From positions 5,139,465 to 5,203,464 of the forward strand of contig JABAKD010000027.1 of the NCBI GenBank assembly GCA_012845835.1: 64,000 nt of DNA, read 5' to 3'. Of the stretch, positions 46,901 to 55,283 are shown in pieces. Source of the stretch: Undaria pinnatifida. Taxonomy: Eukaryota; Sar; Phaeophyceae; Laminariales; Alariaceae. The translations under genes and the position numbers were made by a program. Position 1 is the stretch's first letter, and each line of letters starts with the position of its first letter. A model generated the notes under the pieces. The model had not been told where the DNA came from, made no database searches, and saw only the letters and a list, made by a program, of their open reading frames with translations.

Positions 46901-49900
46901 GTTTTCAAACAAGTTGATAAAAAACAAAACTCGAAGGTTGCGTGAGTAAGTGGAGGAGCAACAGGTTTTCCACACACGCATTCTGATTGCCCGAACCTAA
47001 AGAAAAGACAAAAACGGAAGGGAACAGCATATATAACACTCTTCTTTTTTTTTTACTGCGGACGTTCCCACATATCTGAACCACGCACTCCAGAAACCGC
47101 ATAGTGCGCGGGAGAAACCAACAAGGAGTCGACAGTACAAAGCGGGAACTATTTGCGCGGGGGGGGGAGCGGAGTCGTTGGGACGCTTTTCCTCGGAAAG
47201 TGCAAAGCACACATTTTCCAAGGCTATGTTAGGTAAGGTATGCCTATAACCGGGTAATCTTTTGAGGTCGTACCCAACGTACCTAAAACTTAGGTAAGGT
47301 ATTGAGGTCGCCCCAAAGGTCAAACCTAAATCCGGGTGTTTCGCGGACCGGCATACCTATACCAGGGTAAGTACTGGAGCGGCGTACCTATCGTACCTGA
47401 AACTTAGGTAAGGAATCGTAGCCCGTACGCAAGTGCGCGTACGGGTACGTACCCGGGTAGGTACCCGGGTATGTACCCGTACAAAAACGACAAATTGGTG
47501 GTGCTCGGCACTAGGGCAGTATGTGCTGGCAGTAGCTCTCTACGAGTGGGCCTGTCAGTAGACGCTGCTTGTGTGTCTGATCTGACGTCCATCCAAGAAA
47601 CGCGACACTTGTTATAACGAAAGACCATGGCCGGTATTTCTCATGCTGGGTGACAGCGTACTACAAAACCACCGCGATAGAGTAGCACAAATTGCCAGAG
47701 TACACGAGCGACGCCTCACGAGTCCTTTTTCATCGACAACGCTTCGGCACGGCAAAGTCATCAATGAATGGCTTTTTTGGTCTCCACCGGCATATCGTAC
47801 ACGTCCTGCGCGTCCCCGTTTATCCTGTGAACAAGCTTAGGAGTGATCACGGCGACCGCCATCTTGCCCGCGGCCCTCTCGATCACCTCTCGATCGAAAG
47901 CTGGCTTGGGACTATCCTGCGCGCTGGTTCCCTCGCTCGGTGAAGCTTGGCCATCGTGGTCTCCACCACCAGTAGTTTCGATCATTGTCCACGCCGCTAC
48001 CCTATTCCCTGGGTCGGGCACGTCTGGGCGACAGGTGCCCTGGGTGTGTCCCAGGTGGCAGGTGTCCTGGGTGTGTGGCGGGGAGACCGCATGCCTAATT
48101 TGCATTGTGCATTTCTTTACCATTTTGGTCTCGCAGATGACGTCATGAGTACTTCGCATGACGTACACATATCGGGTCAGGTATTAGAGCTCGTGTACCC
48201 GGGTATTTCGTCGACGGGTATACCTATACCCGGGTAAGTACTGAGGCGACGTACCTATCGTACCTAAAGTTAGGTAAGGTACCGAGGTCCGTCCCTAACG
48301 TACGTATCACTCAAGTAAGGTATCGGGGTTCGTACCTAACGTCACCTAAAACTTAGGTGAGGCATCCAGGTCGTCCCCACGCTCGTAGATAAACCCGGGT
48401 ATTTCGTCGACCGGTATACCTATACCCGGGTAAGTATTTGAGCGGCGTGCGTATCGTACCTAAAACTTAGGTAAGGTATCGTGGTCCGTACCTAAAGTAC
48501 CCAACACTTGGGTGAGGTATCGAGGCCCGTACCTAACGTACCTAAGCGTCGGGTACGGGTACGTACCCGGATATTTACCCGGGTTTACCTAAGTCTAACA
48601 TTCCCTCGCATATTTCCACCCCACGCCGCGCCCCCACAAGCGCTGGCACGGCGCGATCGCATGCATCGTATGTTGATATTTTTACTCGTGCCCACTAACG
48701 TGCGCTTGCGAACGTAAACGACGACAGTAGTGCGCGCACAGCATGTCTACGTGCGCTCGGGCTCACCCCGCTGCTCACCCCCTATCCGGCAAGCGTAGGA
48801 AAAACCGCGCCAGGTGAGAGACCTCTCCACCTCTAGCACGGCCTTCGCCGCCTCCACTGACCCTTCCGCGTTACGCCCGGCCGCCCAGTGGAGCGCGTTC
48901 ATGTCGGCCTCGTCTGTAGCCCTCAGCTCGTTGAGTTTCTGTTCCGCAGGGTGAAACATTCGCTGCTGGAGGTTTTGTAGAACCTGCCGTAGGCGGTGTG
49001 GATTCAGGTTCAAACGAGGAGTCGGGTGGAAACGGGGGGGGAGGGAGGGGGCGCGCGTAGTGCTAGCATCAAGAACGAACACAACCTTACAACTACACAC
49101 AATATACATCACACAAATAAATGAAACGTTGACAAGATATTGCGATCTCATAGATGTTGCGCGTGCGGCATGACCCGACGAGAAAACGTCATCAGGCACG
49201 TCGTGCAGCTATTGACACAACTAAAAAACAGTACCATGGGCAAAATAAACCGGCAAAAACGTCGTCTGCACGCACAGCTCCGCCACAAAACAAGGGGAAC
49301 ACCTGCAGGCACGCGGCACAGCACAACAAGCGTTCTCATGAATCCCCCTCTTAACCGCCCCCCCCTCGCCCCCCTGCTCATACCTCCCTGTTCCTCCCCG
49401 GCTCTGTAAGGATGCGAGGGTCTATGGTCTAAACACCACGGCCATGCGCGATACTGAGTAACACCCCCCCCGATACCCCTCCCTACGGTGCTCCGTCCCG
49501 ACATTGTAGGGATGCGAGGGTCTATGGTTGTGAACCACTACGGCCATGGGTGCAATTAGTACATCTCTTTCCACGACGCGTCCCTCTCTTGTTGTCCACG
49601 AAACCCCTGACGAAGGATTACTAGTCTCACCAACTTCACGCAAGAAACAGACGGGCATCCCGCGGCCGCCATCAGTGGAGTCGTCTGCTGCAACGTTCTT
49701 GTCAGCACCATAGCCCGGTAGCATGACTCAGCCCCGCCGTCCTCTTCCTTCAACAATTTCTCCAATTTACTTTCCTACAGGGGGGGGTGGGGTGGGGCGT
49801 GGGGTGGGGGGTGGGGGGGGGGTTGGGGAGAAGTCGGAGGTCGAGGGGGAGGAGGGGGGAAGAGAGAGAGAGCAAGAGAGAAAGCAAGAGAGAGAGCAAG

Positions 49901-52900
49901 AGAGAGAGCAAGAGAAAGAGAGCAAGAGAAAGAGAGCAAGAGAAAGAGAGCAAGAGAAAGAGAGCAAGAGAAAGAGAGCAAGAGAAAGAGGGCGAGAGAG
50001 GGAAAACCATTGCTCATGGAAACCTTCATAGGGTCGAGCGTGCACTTTGTCTATAATGTCTATAATTTAGTGCCTTCTCTTCCCTTCCCCGCCTTCCCCT
50101 CCTTCGCGCCATACCTCGCAGAGGATCGACCGGACGCAGTCTGCGCGTCCTTCAACGCAAGCCAAGTGGAAGGCGGTCTCGCCCGAAGCTTCATCGGTCG
50201 CTGCAAGCGCTGCGGCCCGTGGACCGGGCGCTAGGGCCCCCAACATGGAGGCGCAGGTCTCGGCATGGCCAGCGGCCGCAGCCACGTGGAGCGGTGTAAG
50301 CCCGCTGAGGTTCTGTTGAAGAGAAAGGAAGGGAGCGCAACAACAGAGTGACATGGCGGCGTTATTTTTTCCTGGAAGGTACTTTTCGAGGCCAGGTTCT
50401 GCTAAGAGAAGGAGAGGGAGATGACCAACAACGTGACACGACTGTGTTATTTCTTCCTTCCACATTAGATTATTTTTAGCCTACTTACCACGGACTAGAT
50501 GACGGCGATGATGAGGTGACGTTACAACACCAACAACTGCAGTAGACACCAGGACCCCGGCGGGAGCGGGGATGGGGGCGCTGCATAACCCCCTTAGCAC
50601 TGCATCCGTATTTTTAGGGCTTGGAAGTAGGGTGCGATTATTTTAAGCACCTGTAAAGAGGTTAACCTTATATATTAGACTTGTAGACTTGACTCCGAAG
50701 GGAAAACGCCGCCACATGGAAAACCCACGATGAGGAAGTACAACGAAGCAATCTAAATATTGCAACGCGACAAGGTATGCTGAATGCGGACAGACGCAAG
50801 TCTAAAACTAGCCTGCCGCTGCTTCTGCTGCTGCTTCTGCTGCTCTCTCTGCTCACCGAGCGCGGAAAGGTGATGGTCCGAATTTTCCGTCAAAAAGGTC
50901 GATGCTGTGACTTTTGGGGCGTGTCAAGGCAGTGATCTCAGGTCTTACACCTAGGGAGTTTTGACTCAAACATTCCACGTCCGTGCCATTGCTACTCCAT
51001 TTAATTGGCTCTCGATTATACTGCTGTGGTATTCTGCGCGTTTACCGATCCTTTTCGTATTGGATTAGTGGCCAAACAGACTGCCAACGTAGTGCACAAC
51101 CGGCTGCAGGGGGTATTGGACACAGCCAATGTATCATAGATGAGCGTTGGGGAAAAGTGTTGACGCGATTATCCATTTGCGGAGGTGTTGCAATCGACCA
51201 TTGTGGCGTTGACGACCAAACCGCCATCGTGTATGCGCACCGCCAACACATCGTTTGCGCGCGCGCACATACCGAAAAATGGCATCCCATTTATCTGTGA
51301 CTCTTCGTCGGCTGCTTAAATAGGTCGACGCGTCTCTACTAGCCAGTCCTACGTGTGCGAATTCGGAACGCACGTTCTTCATACATGTTGCGAAGTTGAG
51401 TAATTACCACTCAACCCGTCGAGCTTACAGCTGACGCATGTAGAAACCAATTTGAAATACGTCAGCTGTGAGTTCGACCGGTTGAGTGATCGATATTCAA
51501 CTTTGCAAGCCAAGGGATACGTCGGCCGCGCGTTTCATAATTTGTATTCCTCTTCAGGGATGTAGGTCAGCGACTGGTTGAAAAAACACATAATAAAGTA
51601 CCTTCGAGAGAGACGCCTGTTCCCCAGCCTCCCCTCTTAGCAGCAGCGCCGCCTCGCGTGATGCACCAGCCTCCGCCGCGTGATGCACCGCCGTTCTTCC
51701 CTCTGCATCGACGGCAAGCACCGATCTCTCCCCACCCTTATCCAGCACCAAACGCAGCACCGCCAGTCTCGCCTCGTCACCAAGGGGATGCAATTCCGCC
51801 GTCGCGGGCGCCTTGGCGACCCCCGCGCTCTCTCCCGATTGACGCGGCTCGTCCGCGGACGCCAGGACCATGTGGGCCGCCTGCTCATCTCTTTCCGCTA
51901 GGGGAACTGGAGGCTCGGTCGTAACGGTCGCCGCCTCCCCCAAACTCCGATCTTCTCCTTCCGACTTCTCGGGGTTCCCCTTTGGGTGTACGAGGTTCCT
52001 ATCCGGGTGTACGAGATTTCCGTCCGAGTGTACTGCCGCTGAATCCACTGCCGGGCCAGAGCTTCTGCCCACCGCCGGCGCGGCCCCTGAGCCCAGATCC
52101 ATGGCGGGGGCCTCTGCAACGCCGGCGAAAACGCCCTCAGCCGACGAGCAAACGGTCGCGTCGTTAGCGACGCTCTTCCAGTAACCCGCGGCAAGCATGA
52201 CAACGTTAATCCCGCCCGACGCAACAACACGCGCGCATTCTTTGCCAGCGGCCGGCATTTCTTCTCCTCTGCCGCTGCCTCCGCCAAACGGAGCATCCAC
52301 CCCACCCCGTGGCGGCTGCCCATCCATCAACAGACGCTGCTGCGCGGACTCCAAGTCCTTTCCGGGGTTTCCCTTGACTTCAAGGAGAGCCTGTTTCACT
52401 GACACGGCATCGGCAGAGGTAACAGCATCCCATAAGCGGCGAAGCAAAATCCCCGACGTCTTGTCCATCGCCTGCCGCCGCCGTGGCGTCGACCGCCTCC
52501 CGCCGGCGGACCCTGTCGCGCCCAGCGGCTCGGCCAGCCCAGCGCGTTCTCTCTGTCCCCTTCGCCCGCCTCCCCGCGGCCCTTTCTTCCTGCTGCTGTT
52601 TCGGAGTCTCTGCTTCCATCTGGCGTGCTTCTTACCCTTGGGGTCGCACGATTGGCACCAGTGCCTACAGCTCGTCGCCGGCGCTGGAGAGCCCGGGGTG
52701 GCTACCCTCGCCGAGCATCCGTGCTCGCAGCACGCGGCGTGCTCCCAAACCCCGCACCAGTCGGAGCGGCACTGTATCCACCGACAGGCACCACCGTCAC
52801 CACCATCACCGTCAACTACAACAGCACCACCGCTAGGGTAACCGCTGCCGATGACGCCCTCTTCTTGGTGAGTCGCCCCGCACCGACAACGAAACTCTTC

Positions 52901-54322
52901 CAAGGCTTCCACTTGCCCTTCTGGCGCCCAAAAACCATCGCTATCGTCTTCGCCGCTACCGCTGCCCCCTCGAAGGTAGACACCGACGTCCGAATCACTT
53001 CCGGCGGCATCCGCGACATCCGAGGAGGAAGATGTGCCACTTGCCTCGTCTCCGACAACGTTCTTCCGCAGCAGCGTCCTGATCCCTTGCTGCTTCATCA
53101 CCCGTCGAGAGCGCCTCACTTCGACGTCCGAGCTGTTGGCCGAGCTACCCTCTCGAGTAATTCTCTTCTTGCCGGGTGAAAAACCGATCGATGGTGACTG
53201 TGATGAGAGATCGGGCGTCGCCGCGCTGCCGCCCCCGCGAGATAGCGAGGATCCTCCCTTGGACCCCACACCCGCCGCAAACCCCTCCGCCTTACAACGT
53301 TCGCAGAAATGGATTTTCGGCGGATTATCTCCCCCCGAATCGTCATCATCCTCCTCCGCCGCTGAAGCTCTCTCTGGGTATGCGCATCGAAGGTGCTCCC
53401 ACACCCGGCACCCTCTGCCGTCGCAGCTTATCCAGCACCTCCCGTCTTTCGAGTCTCTGCTACCGCAGCGGCACAGGACCGACTGGCTGTCATCGCTCCC
53501 AGCATCGCTGTCGGTGTCTACGAGACAGCTGTCTTCGTCCCCCGAGAGAGCGAGGTCGACAGCCGACTCGAGGGCTCTGCCGCCGCCACCGTGTGGCCCA
53601 CCGCTGTCGCCCGACCGGGTTGCGATCTTGGTCTCGAGCGCTGCACGTGAACAAACCGGATGCCCGTCTTCGCCGCTCAGGTCTTGCATCTCAGATTCCC
53701 CACGTTCTTGGGGGTCCGCTCGTGCTCCTGTTATTCCTGTACTGCGTTCATTGCAAGCTGCGCTACCTTTCCCCCGGCTTGCGTTCCGCGACCCTGGCCT
53801 GCTGCTGCTGTCGCTGCCGTCGCTGACACTGCCGTCTCTGGTCGAGGCGCACCCGCCATTGCCTCTTAGTCGACGGGCAGGCGGGCGCGTCGCGGAAGAC
53901 ATCTTCCCCGGCGGGTCAGCGGGACCGGTGGATTTAGAGTGGCCGGCCGCTGCGCCTTGTCCCGGGGACACCAGGCGGCTGCGGGGGCTTTTCCTCAAGC
54001 TGGTCGAGCCAGCAGAGACGCCGTCTTTAGCAGTACTTCCTCGGTTTCGAACCCTTTTATTCGGCGTGCACTTACTCGTAGCAGCTCGTTCGGCTTCTTT
54101 GGCGCTCACCTTGGCGTTGTTTTTTTCGCAGTGTTTGCTGTTGCCGTTGTCAATGTTGCTGCTGCGGCAGCTAAGCCAATCCGAGGATGGTTCCTTCGCC
54201 CGAGGCTTATTTCGCAGACTGCGTCGTCTTCCGGCGGTGCCATCGCAACTGCCTGGGAACGTTGTCACTGATGGCTGTGAGCAGCTGGCACCGCTTATAC
54301 TAGCCCTGCCTTTCCCTGACAA
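34746..54322 (-). CDS. PHD-ankyrin-HECT E3 ubiquitin-protein ligase (multi-exon gene)
   Basis: Predicted E3 ligase. HECT enzymes take ubiquitin from an E2 onto a C-terminal-lobe Cys and pass it to a substrate. Exons in gene order: 54322-51602, 50312-50115, 49774-49631, 48983-48779, 47996-47788, 46444-46341, 45658-45566, 45294-45226, 44019-43859, 43190-43034, 42126-41984, 40783-40393, 39193-39096, 37809-37680, 36304-36123, 35367-35205, 34901-34746. About 1,770 codons: two PHD fingers, ankyrin repeats, a pre-HECT helical region and a HECT domain of about 350-370 residues. All junctions are GT-AG and phases agree, except between 47788 and 46444, where one base does not fit and a small exon may be missing. 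The 5' end is open: no in-frame ATG follows the upstream stop near 54440, so a first exon is probably further upstream. PHD fingers suggest recruitment by histone tails in the nucleus (inference). Confidence 0.9.
34986..35049 (-). repeat. Intronic short repeat (GCTCCGTCCCGGCAT family), copy a
   Basis: On the minus strand it reads GTGCTCCGTCCCAGCATTGT ... ACGGCCATGCATG, a shortened version of the family described at 38947. It lies in the last intron of the HECT gene. A G run precedes it on the plus strand. Confidence 0.6.
35205..35367 (-). CDS. HECT gene exon: C-lobe
   Basis: Begins with one base completing an Arg codon, then [20 protein letters not shown] and [17 protein letters not shown], ending PFK at TTCAAG|GTGAGG. 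WFW and LLxFxTGxSRxPxGGF are diagnostic HECT C-lobe motifs. Confidence 0.95.
36123..36304 (-). CDS. HECT gene exon: end of N-lobe
   Basis: Acceptor CCTAAG, then [11 protein letters not shown]..., [32 protein letters not shown], and the donor GAAAG|GTCGG. The F-x-ENEL-x-LL-x-G-x-x-x-ID-x-x-DW pattern is the classical HECT segment before the hinge. Confidence 0.95.
36528..36746. mobile_element. GACCC-family inverted-repeat element, copy 3
   Basis: The left end CACGGCTTTTCACGGGTCGG and right end CCGGGTCGTGAAAAGCCCTG are the clearest inverted pair in the family. The interior repeats GACCCGACCCGACCC and the GAGATTCGAAAACTTCC motif. It lies in the HECT intron between exons at 36304 and 37680. Confidence 0.7.
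37508..37583 (-). repeat. Intronic short repeat, copy b
   Basis: The plus strand shows GGCCATAGACCTTCGCATCC, CTACAAAATGGGACGG and GTCGGGTTTTCACCGCG, the reverse complement of the family. HECT gene intron. Confidence 0.7.
37680..37809 (-). CDS. HECT gene exon: N-lobe, VTDDNK segment
   Basis: One base completes Arg, then [18 protein letters not shown]..., [16 protein letters not shown], and the donor AACAAG|GTGCCA. HECT domains have a '...dLgL.F...gG....VT.dNk.eY' block at this point. It joins in phase to the exons on both sides. Confidence 0.9.
38321..38405 (+). repeat. Intronic short repeat, copy c
   Basis: GGTGAAAACCCGACG, GTGCTCCGTCCCGGCATC, then CCTATGATCTCAAG and CATGCATGATA. It follows a long CCCTCC pyrimidine run. 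Confidence 0.7.
38451..38575. repeat. 49-bp tandem repeat, about 2.5 units
   Basis: GGTTGGCAACGACGCTGTAA occurs at 38451, 38500 and 38549, with ATGTATATTGG between copies. Confidence 0.9.
38947..39028 (+). repeat. Intronic short repeat, copy d (reference copy)
   Basis: Most complete copy: GGTGAAAATCCGACGTG, CTCCGTCCCGGCATAGTAGG, GATGCGAGGGTCTATGGT and ACGGCCATGCAC, followed by CCCCTCCC tracts. Confidence 0.75.
39096..39193 (-). CDS. HECT gene exon: N-lobe, LNPVVWKA segment
   Basis: Acceptor ATGCCAG, then [15 protein letters not shown]..., [13 protein letters not shown], ending with two bases of an Arg codon at TATCG|GTGAGA. This is the HECT 'l.L.p..WK.ll...v.l.DL..vD..yyrSL' block. The Arg-Ser-Leu completes in the next exon. 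Confidence 0.93.
39400..39700. mobile_element. GACCC-family inverted-repeat element, copy 4
   Basis: The right end ATGACCCGTGAAAAGCCCTG matches copy 3 exactly at the terminus. The interior has several GACCCGACC... blocks separated by CTTGACCC and AGAAAACCTCC motifs. The left end is rearranged, so the start is approximate. It lies in the HECT intron between 39193 and 40393. Confidence 0.55.
40393..40783 (-). CDS. HECT gene exon: start of HECT domain
   Basis: Acceptor GTGTCCAG; one base completes Arg, then [59 protein letters not shown], and the donor AACAAG|GTTGGG. F-x-x-E-x-G-x-GxGVxRE-W and the FxLLGxxIGxxL helix are HECT N-lobe hallmarks. A charged, Gly-rich insertion of about 30 residues sits before the last helix. 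Confidence 0.95.
41455..41965. repeat. CAC/ACC trinucleotide tract with AAC tail in a HECT intron
   Basis: About 500 bp of imperfect CAC/ACC/CAA triplets (41455-41930), ending in AAC units (41935-41957). It gives long Thr-, Val- or Gly-rich frames that are artefacts. It ends close to the donor of the exon at 41984. Confidence 0.85.
41984..42126 (-). CDS. HECT gene exon: pre-HECT strand
   Basis: Starts [19 protein letters not shown], contains [16 protein letters not shown], and ends TGGCTCAG|GTTTGA with two bases of Arg that the next exon completes. HECT ligases have an 'i.v.R......l......' strand-helix just before the F-x-x-E-x-G motif, as here. A start at 42094 is an alternative. Confidence 0.75.
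43034..43190 (-). CDS. HECT gene exon: helical segment upstream of HECT
   Basis: Acceptor GGTTCAG; one base, then [40 protein letters not shown], and the donor GCTAGC|GTGAGT. '...LDFxNKRxxLRxxL...' is a common linker pattern directly upstream of HECT domains. Confidence 0.85.
43859..44019 (-). CDS. HECT gene exon: helical linker
   Basis: Acceptor AAACGGCAG, then [20 protein letters not shown]..., [20 protein letters not shown], and the donor AACGG|GTGCGA. The two leftover bases complete Gly with the next exon. The armadillo-like helical pattern matches the following exon's style. No database comparison was possible. Confidence 0.6.
44336..44530. repeat. GGTGCAACYTGAGCC degenerate tandem repeat
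   Basis: About nine copies of a 20-23 bp unit (GAGGTGCAACTGGAGCCAAA-like), diverging to the right. It lies in a HECT intron. Confidence 0.75.
45226..45294 (-). CDS. Candidate HECT gene exon
   Basis: Acceptor GCAAATAG, then [20 protein letters not shown], ending CTAGGT|GTGCCC (the donor CTAG|GTGTGC is an alternative). Phase 0 on both sides fits the neighbouring exons. The helix [12 protein letters not shown] suits a repeat array, but the evidence is only splice signals and frame. Confidence 0.4.
45566..45658 (-). CDS. HECT gene exon: ankyrin repeat
   Basis: Acceptor AATACCAG, then [31 protein letters not shown], and the donor GGAAG|GTGTGAG. VxLLLxEGANxxxxDxxGWTPxMYA is an ankyrin repeat. It continues directly from SHKEM of the preceding exon in phase 0. 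Confidence 0.85.
45670..45962. mobile_element. GACCC-family element, copy 5, with a CGGGT array
   Basis: Starts TAGGGGTGTTCACGGGTC and contains an expansion of about 17 CGGGT units (45774-45862), then GGAGGTTTTCTAATCTCACG and CGACCCGACCCGCGAGAAG. Opposite orientation to most copies. It abuts the acceptor region of the ankyrin exon at 45658. Confidence 0.6.
46341..46444 (-). CDS. HECT gene exon: ankyrin repeat
   Basis: Acceptor TTTTTCGCAG, then two bases and [34 protein letters not shown], and the donor GAGATG|GTGCGT. [17 protein letters not shown] is a clear ankyrin helix pair. It needs one base from the exon before, which the model lacks. Confidence 0.85.
47223..47475. repeat. ACCTAAAACTTAGGT palindrome block, copy 1
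   Basis: Palindromes ACCTAAAACTTAGGT and TACCCGGGTA alternate with AAGGTATCGAGGTCGTACC spacers. It starts TGTTAGGTAAGG and ends in GTACCCGGGTA units. HECT gene intron. Confidence 0.75.
47788..47996 (-). CDS. HECT gene exon, linker within the ankyrin region
   Basis: Acceptor AATAGGGTAG; two bases complete Ala from the previous exon, then [14 protein letters not shown]..., [32 protein letters not shown], and the donor ATGCCG|GTGGAG. The composition looks exonic and the 5' phase fits, but no ankyrin consensus is visible and the 3' phase does not fit the next exon. Confidence 0.5.
48175..48600. repeat. ACCTAAAACTTAGGT palindrome block, copy 2
   Basis: Longer version of the block at 47223, same orientation. 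TATACCTATACCCGGGTAAG recurs, with at least three ACCTAAA..TTAGGT palindromes. It ends TTTACCTAAGTCTAACA, which mirrors the TGTTAGGTAA start of copy 1. Confidence 0.75.
48779..48983 (-). CDS. HECT gene exon: ankyrin repeat
   Basis: Acceptor CTACGGCAG, then [51 protein letters not shown], ending GGATAGGGG|GTGAGC with one leftover base. [24 protein letters not shown] is an ankyrin repeat. Confidence 0.88.
49391..49452 (+). repeat. Intronic short repeat, copy e
   Basis: TCCTCCCCGGCTCTGTA, GGATGCGAGGGTCTATGGTC and ACGGCCATGCGCG. HECT gene intron, in tandem with copy f. Confidence 0.7.
49488..49552 (+). repeat. Intronic short repeat, copy f
   Basis: GTGCTCCGTCCCGACATTGT, AGGGATGCGAGGGTCTATGG and ACGGCCATGGG. 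Adjacent to copy e. Confidence 0.75.
49631..49774 (-). CDS. HECT gene exon: ankyrin repeat
   Basis: Acceptor CCCCTGTAG, then [17 protein letters not shown]..., [20 protein letters not shown], and the donor AAGTTG|GTGAGA. 48 codons, phase 0 at both ends. [18 protein letters not shown] runs into VLQNL of the next exon as an ankyrin repeat. Confidence 0.85.
49781..50005. repeat. GGGGTGGGG run and GAGAGCAAGA purine tract
   Basis: G/T-rich sequence (49781-49830), then AGAGAGAGCAAGAGAAAG units to about 50000. It lies in a 340-bp HECT intron directly upstream of an acceptor; on the gene's strand it is a long C/T tract. Long Ser/Leu or Lys/Glu frames are artefacts. Confidence 0.85.
50115..50312 (-). 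CDS. HECT gene exon: two ankyrin repeats
   Basis: Acceptor CTTCAACAG, then [30 protein letters not shown]..., [20 protein letters not shown], and the donor TGCGAG|GTATGG. 66 codons, phase 0 at both ends. [13 protein letters not shown] and [20 protein letters not shown] are textbook ankyrin units. Confidence 0.93.
50640..51550. other. HECT gene intron sequence, no further exon seen
   Basis: Contains the CAGCTGACG and complementary CGTCAGCTG pair at 51430-51470, inside GTCGAGCTTACAGCTGACGC and its near inverted copy CGTCAGCTGTGAGTTCGACC, a potential hairpin. A frame at 50983-51300 has no recognised domain. Confidence 0.4.
51602..54322 (-). CDS. HECT gene large 5' exon: two PHD fingers and first ankyrin repeats
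   Basis: About 907 codons (numbered from 54322). Residues 1-280 are Ser/Gly/Arg-rich with basic clusters, likely disordered and nuclear. PHD1 spans about 284-343: CRCG..., [17 protein letters not shown], then FCERC. PHD2 spans about 478-559: CRCG, a Gly-rich insert, [18 protein letters not shown], then CQSC. Both match the Cys4-His-Cys3 order with the aromatic-Cys-x2-W core. A basic stretch (560-615) follows, then an ankyrin-like start ([20 protein letters not shown], about 626-645), an acidic linker containing NLVHP repeats (769-780), and a good ankyrin repeat ([20 protein letters not shown], about 873-892). The donor is TCGAAG|GTACTT at 51602. The codon at 54322 is TTG, so it is not a real start. 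The first clear in-frame ATG is near residue 141, and an upstream exon is likely. Confidence 0.85.
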
Positions 54323-54479
54323 GCGGCGGTGTAGGGCAGACCGCGGAAAATGGCAGGTGCAGCATCGATCAGGTTTGGCGGTGTTTACGGGCGTTCCTAT
54401 GAATAGCGTGGGTCCTTCGCCGAGGCTCTATGTCGCATTTTTCACCTATCCTCAAAATAACGCAACCCAATAAACTACC

Positions 54480-55030
54480 TGTTTTAGGCTTTAGTACAAT
54501 TTAGTATATTTACCTCAACAAGTAAATTGTCCCTGACAAACTGGCCCTGCTGCACTCTCAAAGCTTCCACTCGGAACACGCCTGCCTAACTCCCCTTCTC
54601 GGAAAACCTTCCGGGGCTTCTTTGCGTTCCTTGGTTTCTTCGTTTTCTTCGTATTCATTTTTACCGTTTATCCTCTTTTTCCTTCCTTTCGCCGTCATTT
54701 TGTGTTTTTGGTATTTGCATCGCTCGACTTTGATTGGAGACGATTCTGACTGAGCTTCGAAAATGTGTTTGTTTGTTTTTTTGCGATTTTTCCTAGTTCC
54801 CCCGCCCCCCCCACCTCCCCCGATTTTCGTTCCTTTTTGAGTTTTTATCCGTTTTTTCGCATACCTCGCTCGTTCTCGACTGCCTCTCGATTTTGATTCG
54901 TGTTTCAATAAATAGCTTGTTGTTTTTTTTCCCGGTATATTTTGACTGGCTTATTAGAGCGCTTCCATTGCTCAAAATCTCGCAAAAAAACTGACCAAAC
55001 GAGGAAAACCTGACCAACTTAATTCCGCCG
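54480..55030. other. Region upstream of the HECT gene, T-rich, no gene seen
   Basis: Strongly T-rich on the plus strand; a Lys-rich minus frame is an artefact of that. The true first exon and promoter of the HECT gene may lie here, but I could not identify a start. Confidence 0.35.
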
Positions 55031-55283
55031 CATTGTGGGAGGGCGATTGTACTAATTTGGGAGGGGTCGATTATTTTCTCGTTTGGTCGAACGTTGGGGT
55101 TGTTTTTCTTGACAAAATCGACAGCCCAGCGGCATCGGCGTTGCTTGTTGCTTGCCGATTACACGAGAGACTCAGCGCTGACGTGTTTAAAATAACGCAA
55201 GGAAATGAGGCTGGCTCTGGCTTGCTCGCTCAATTCTACCCACAGCAGCCTACCACGAACAGTCGTCTCTCAGCAGTATACCT

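Noticed and set aside
49723-50056. Ser/Leu-rich and Lys/Glu-rich frames
   Set aside because: Low-complexity purine/pyrimidine tract in an intron next to a validated acceptor.
53034-54473. 479-aa plus-strand frame opposite the PHD exon
   Set aside because: Antisense shadow. The minus frame carries intact PHD Cys/His spacing, which chance would not give.
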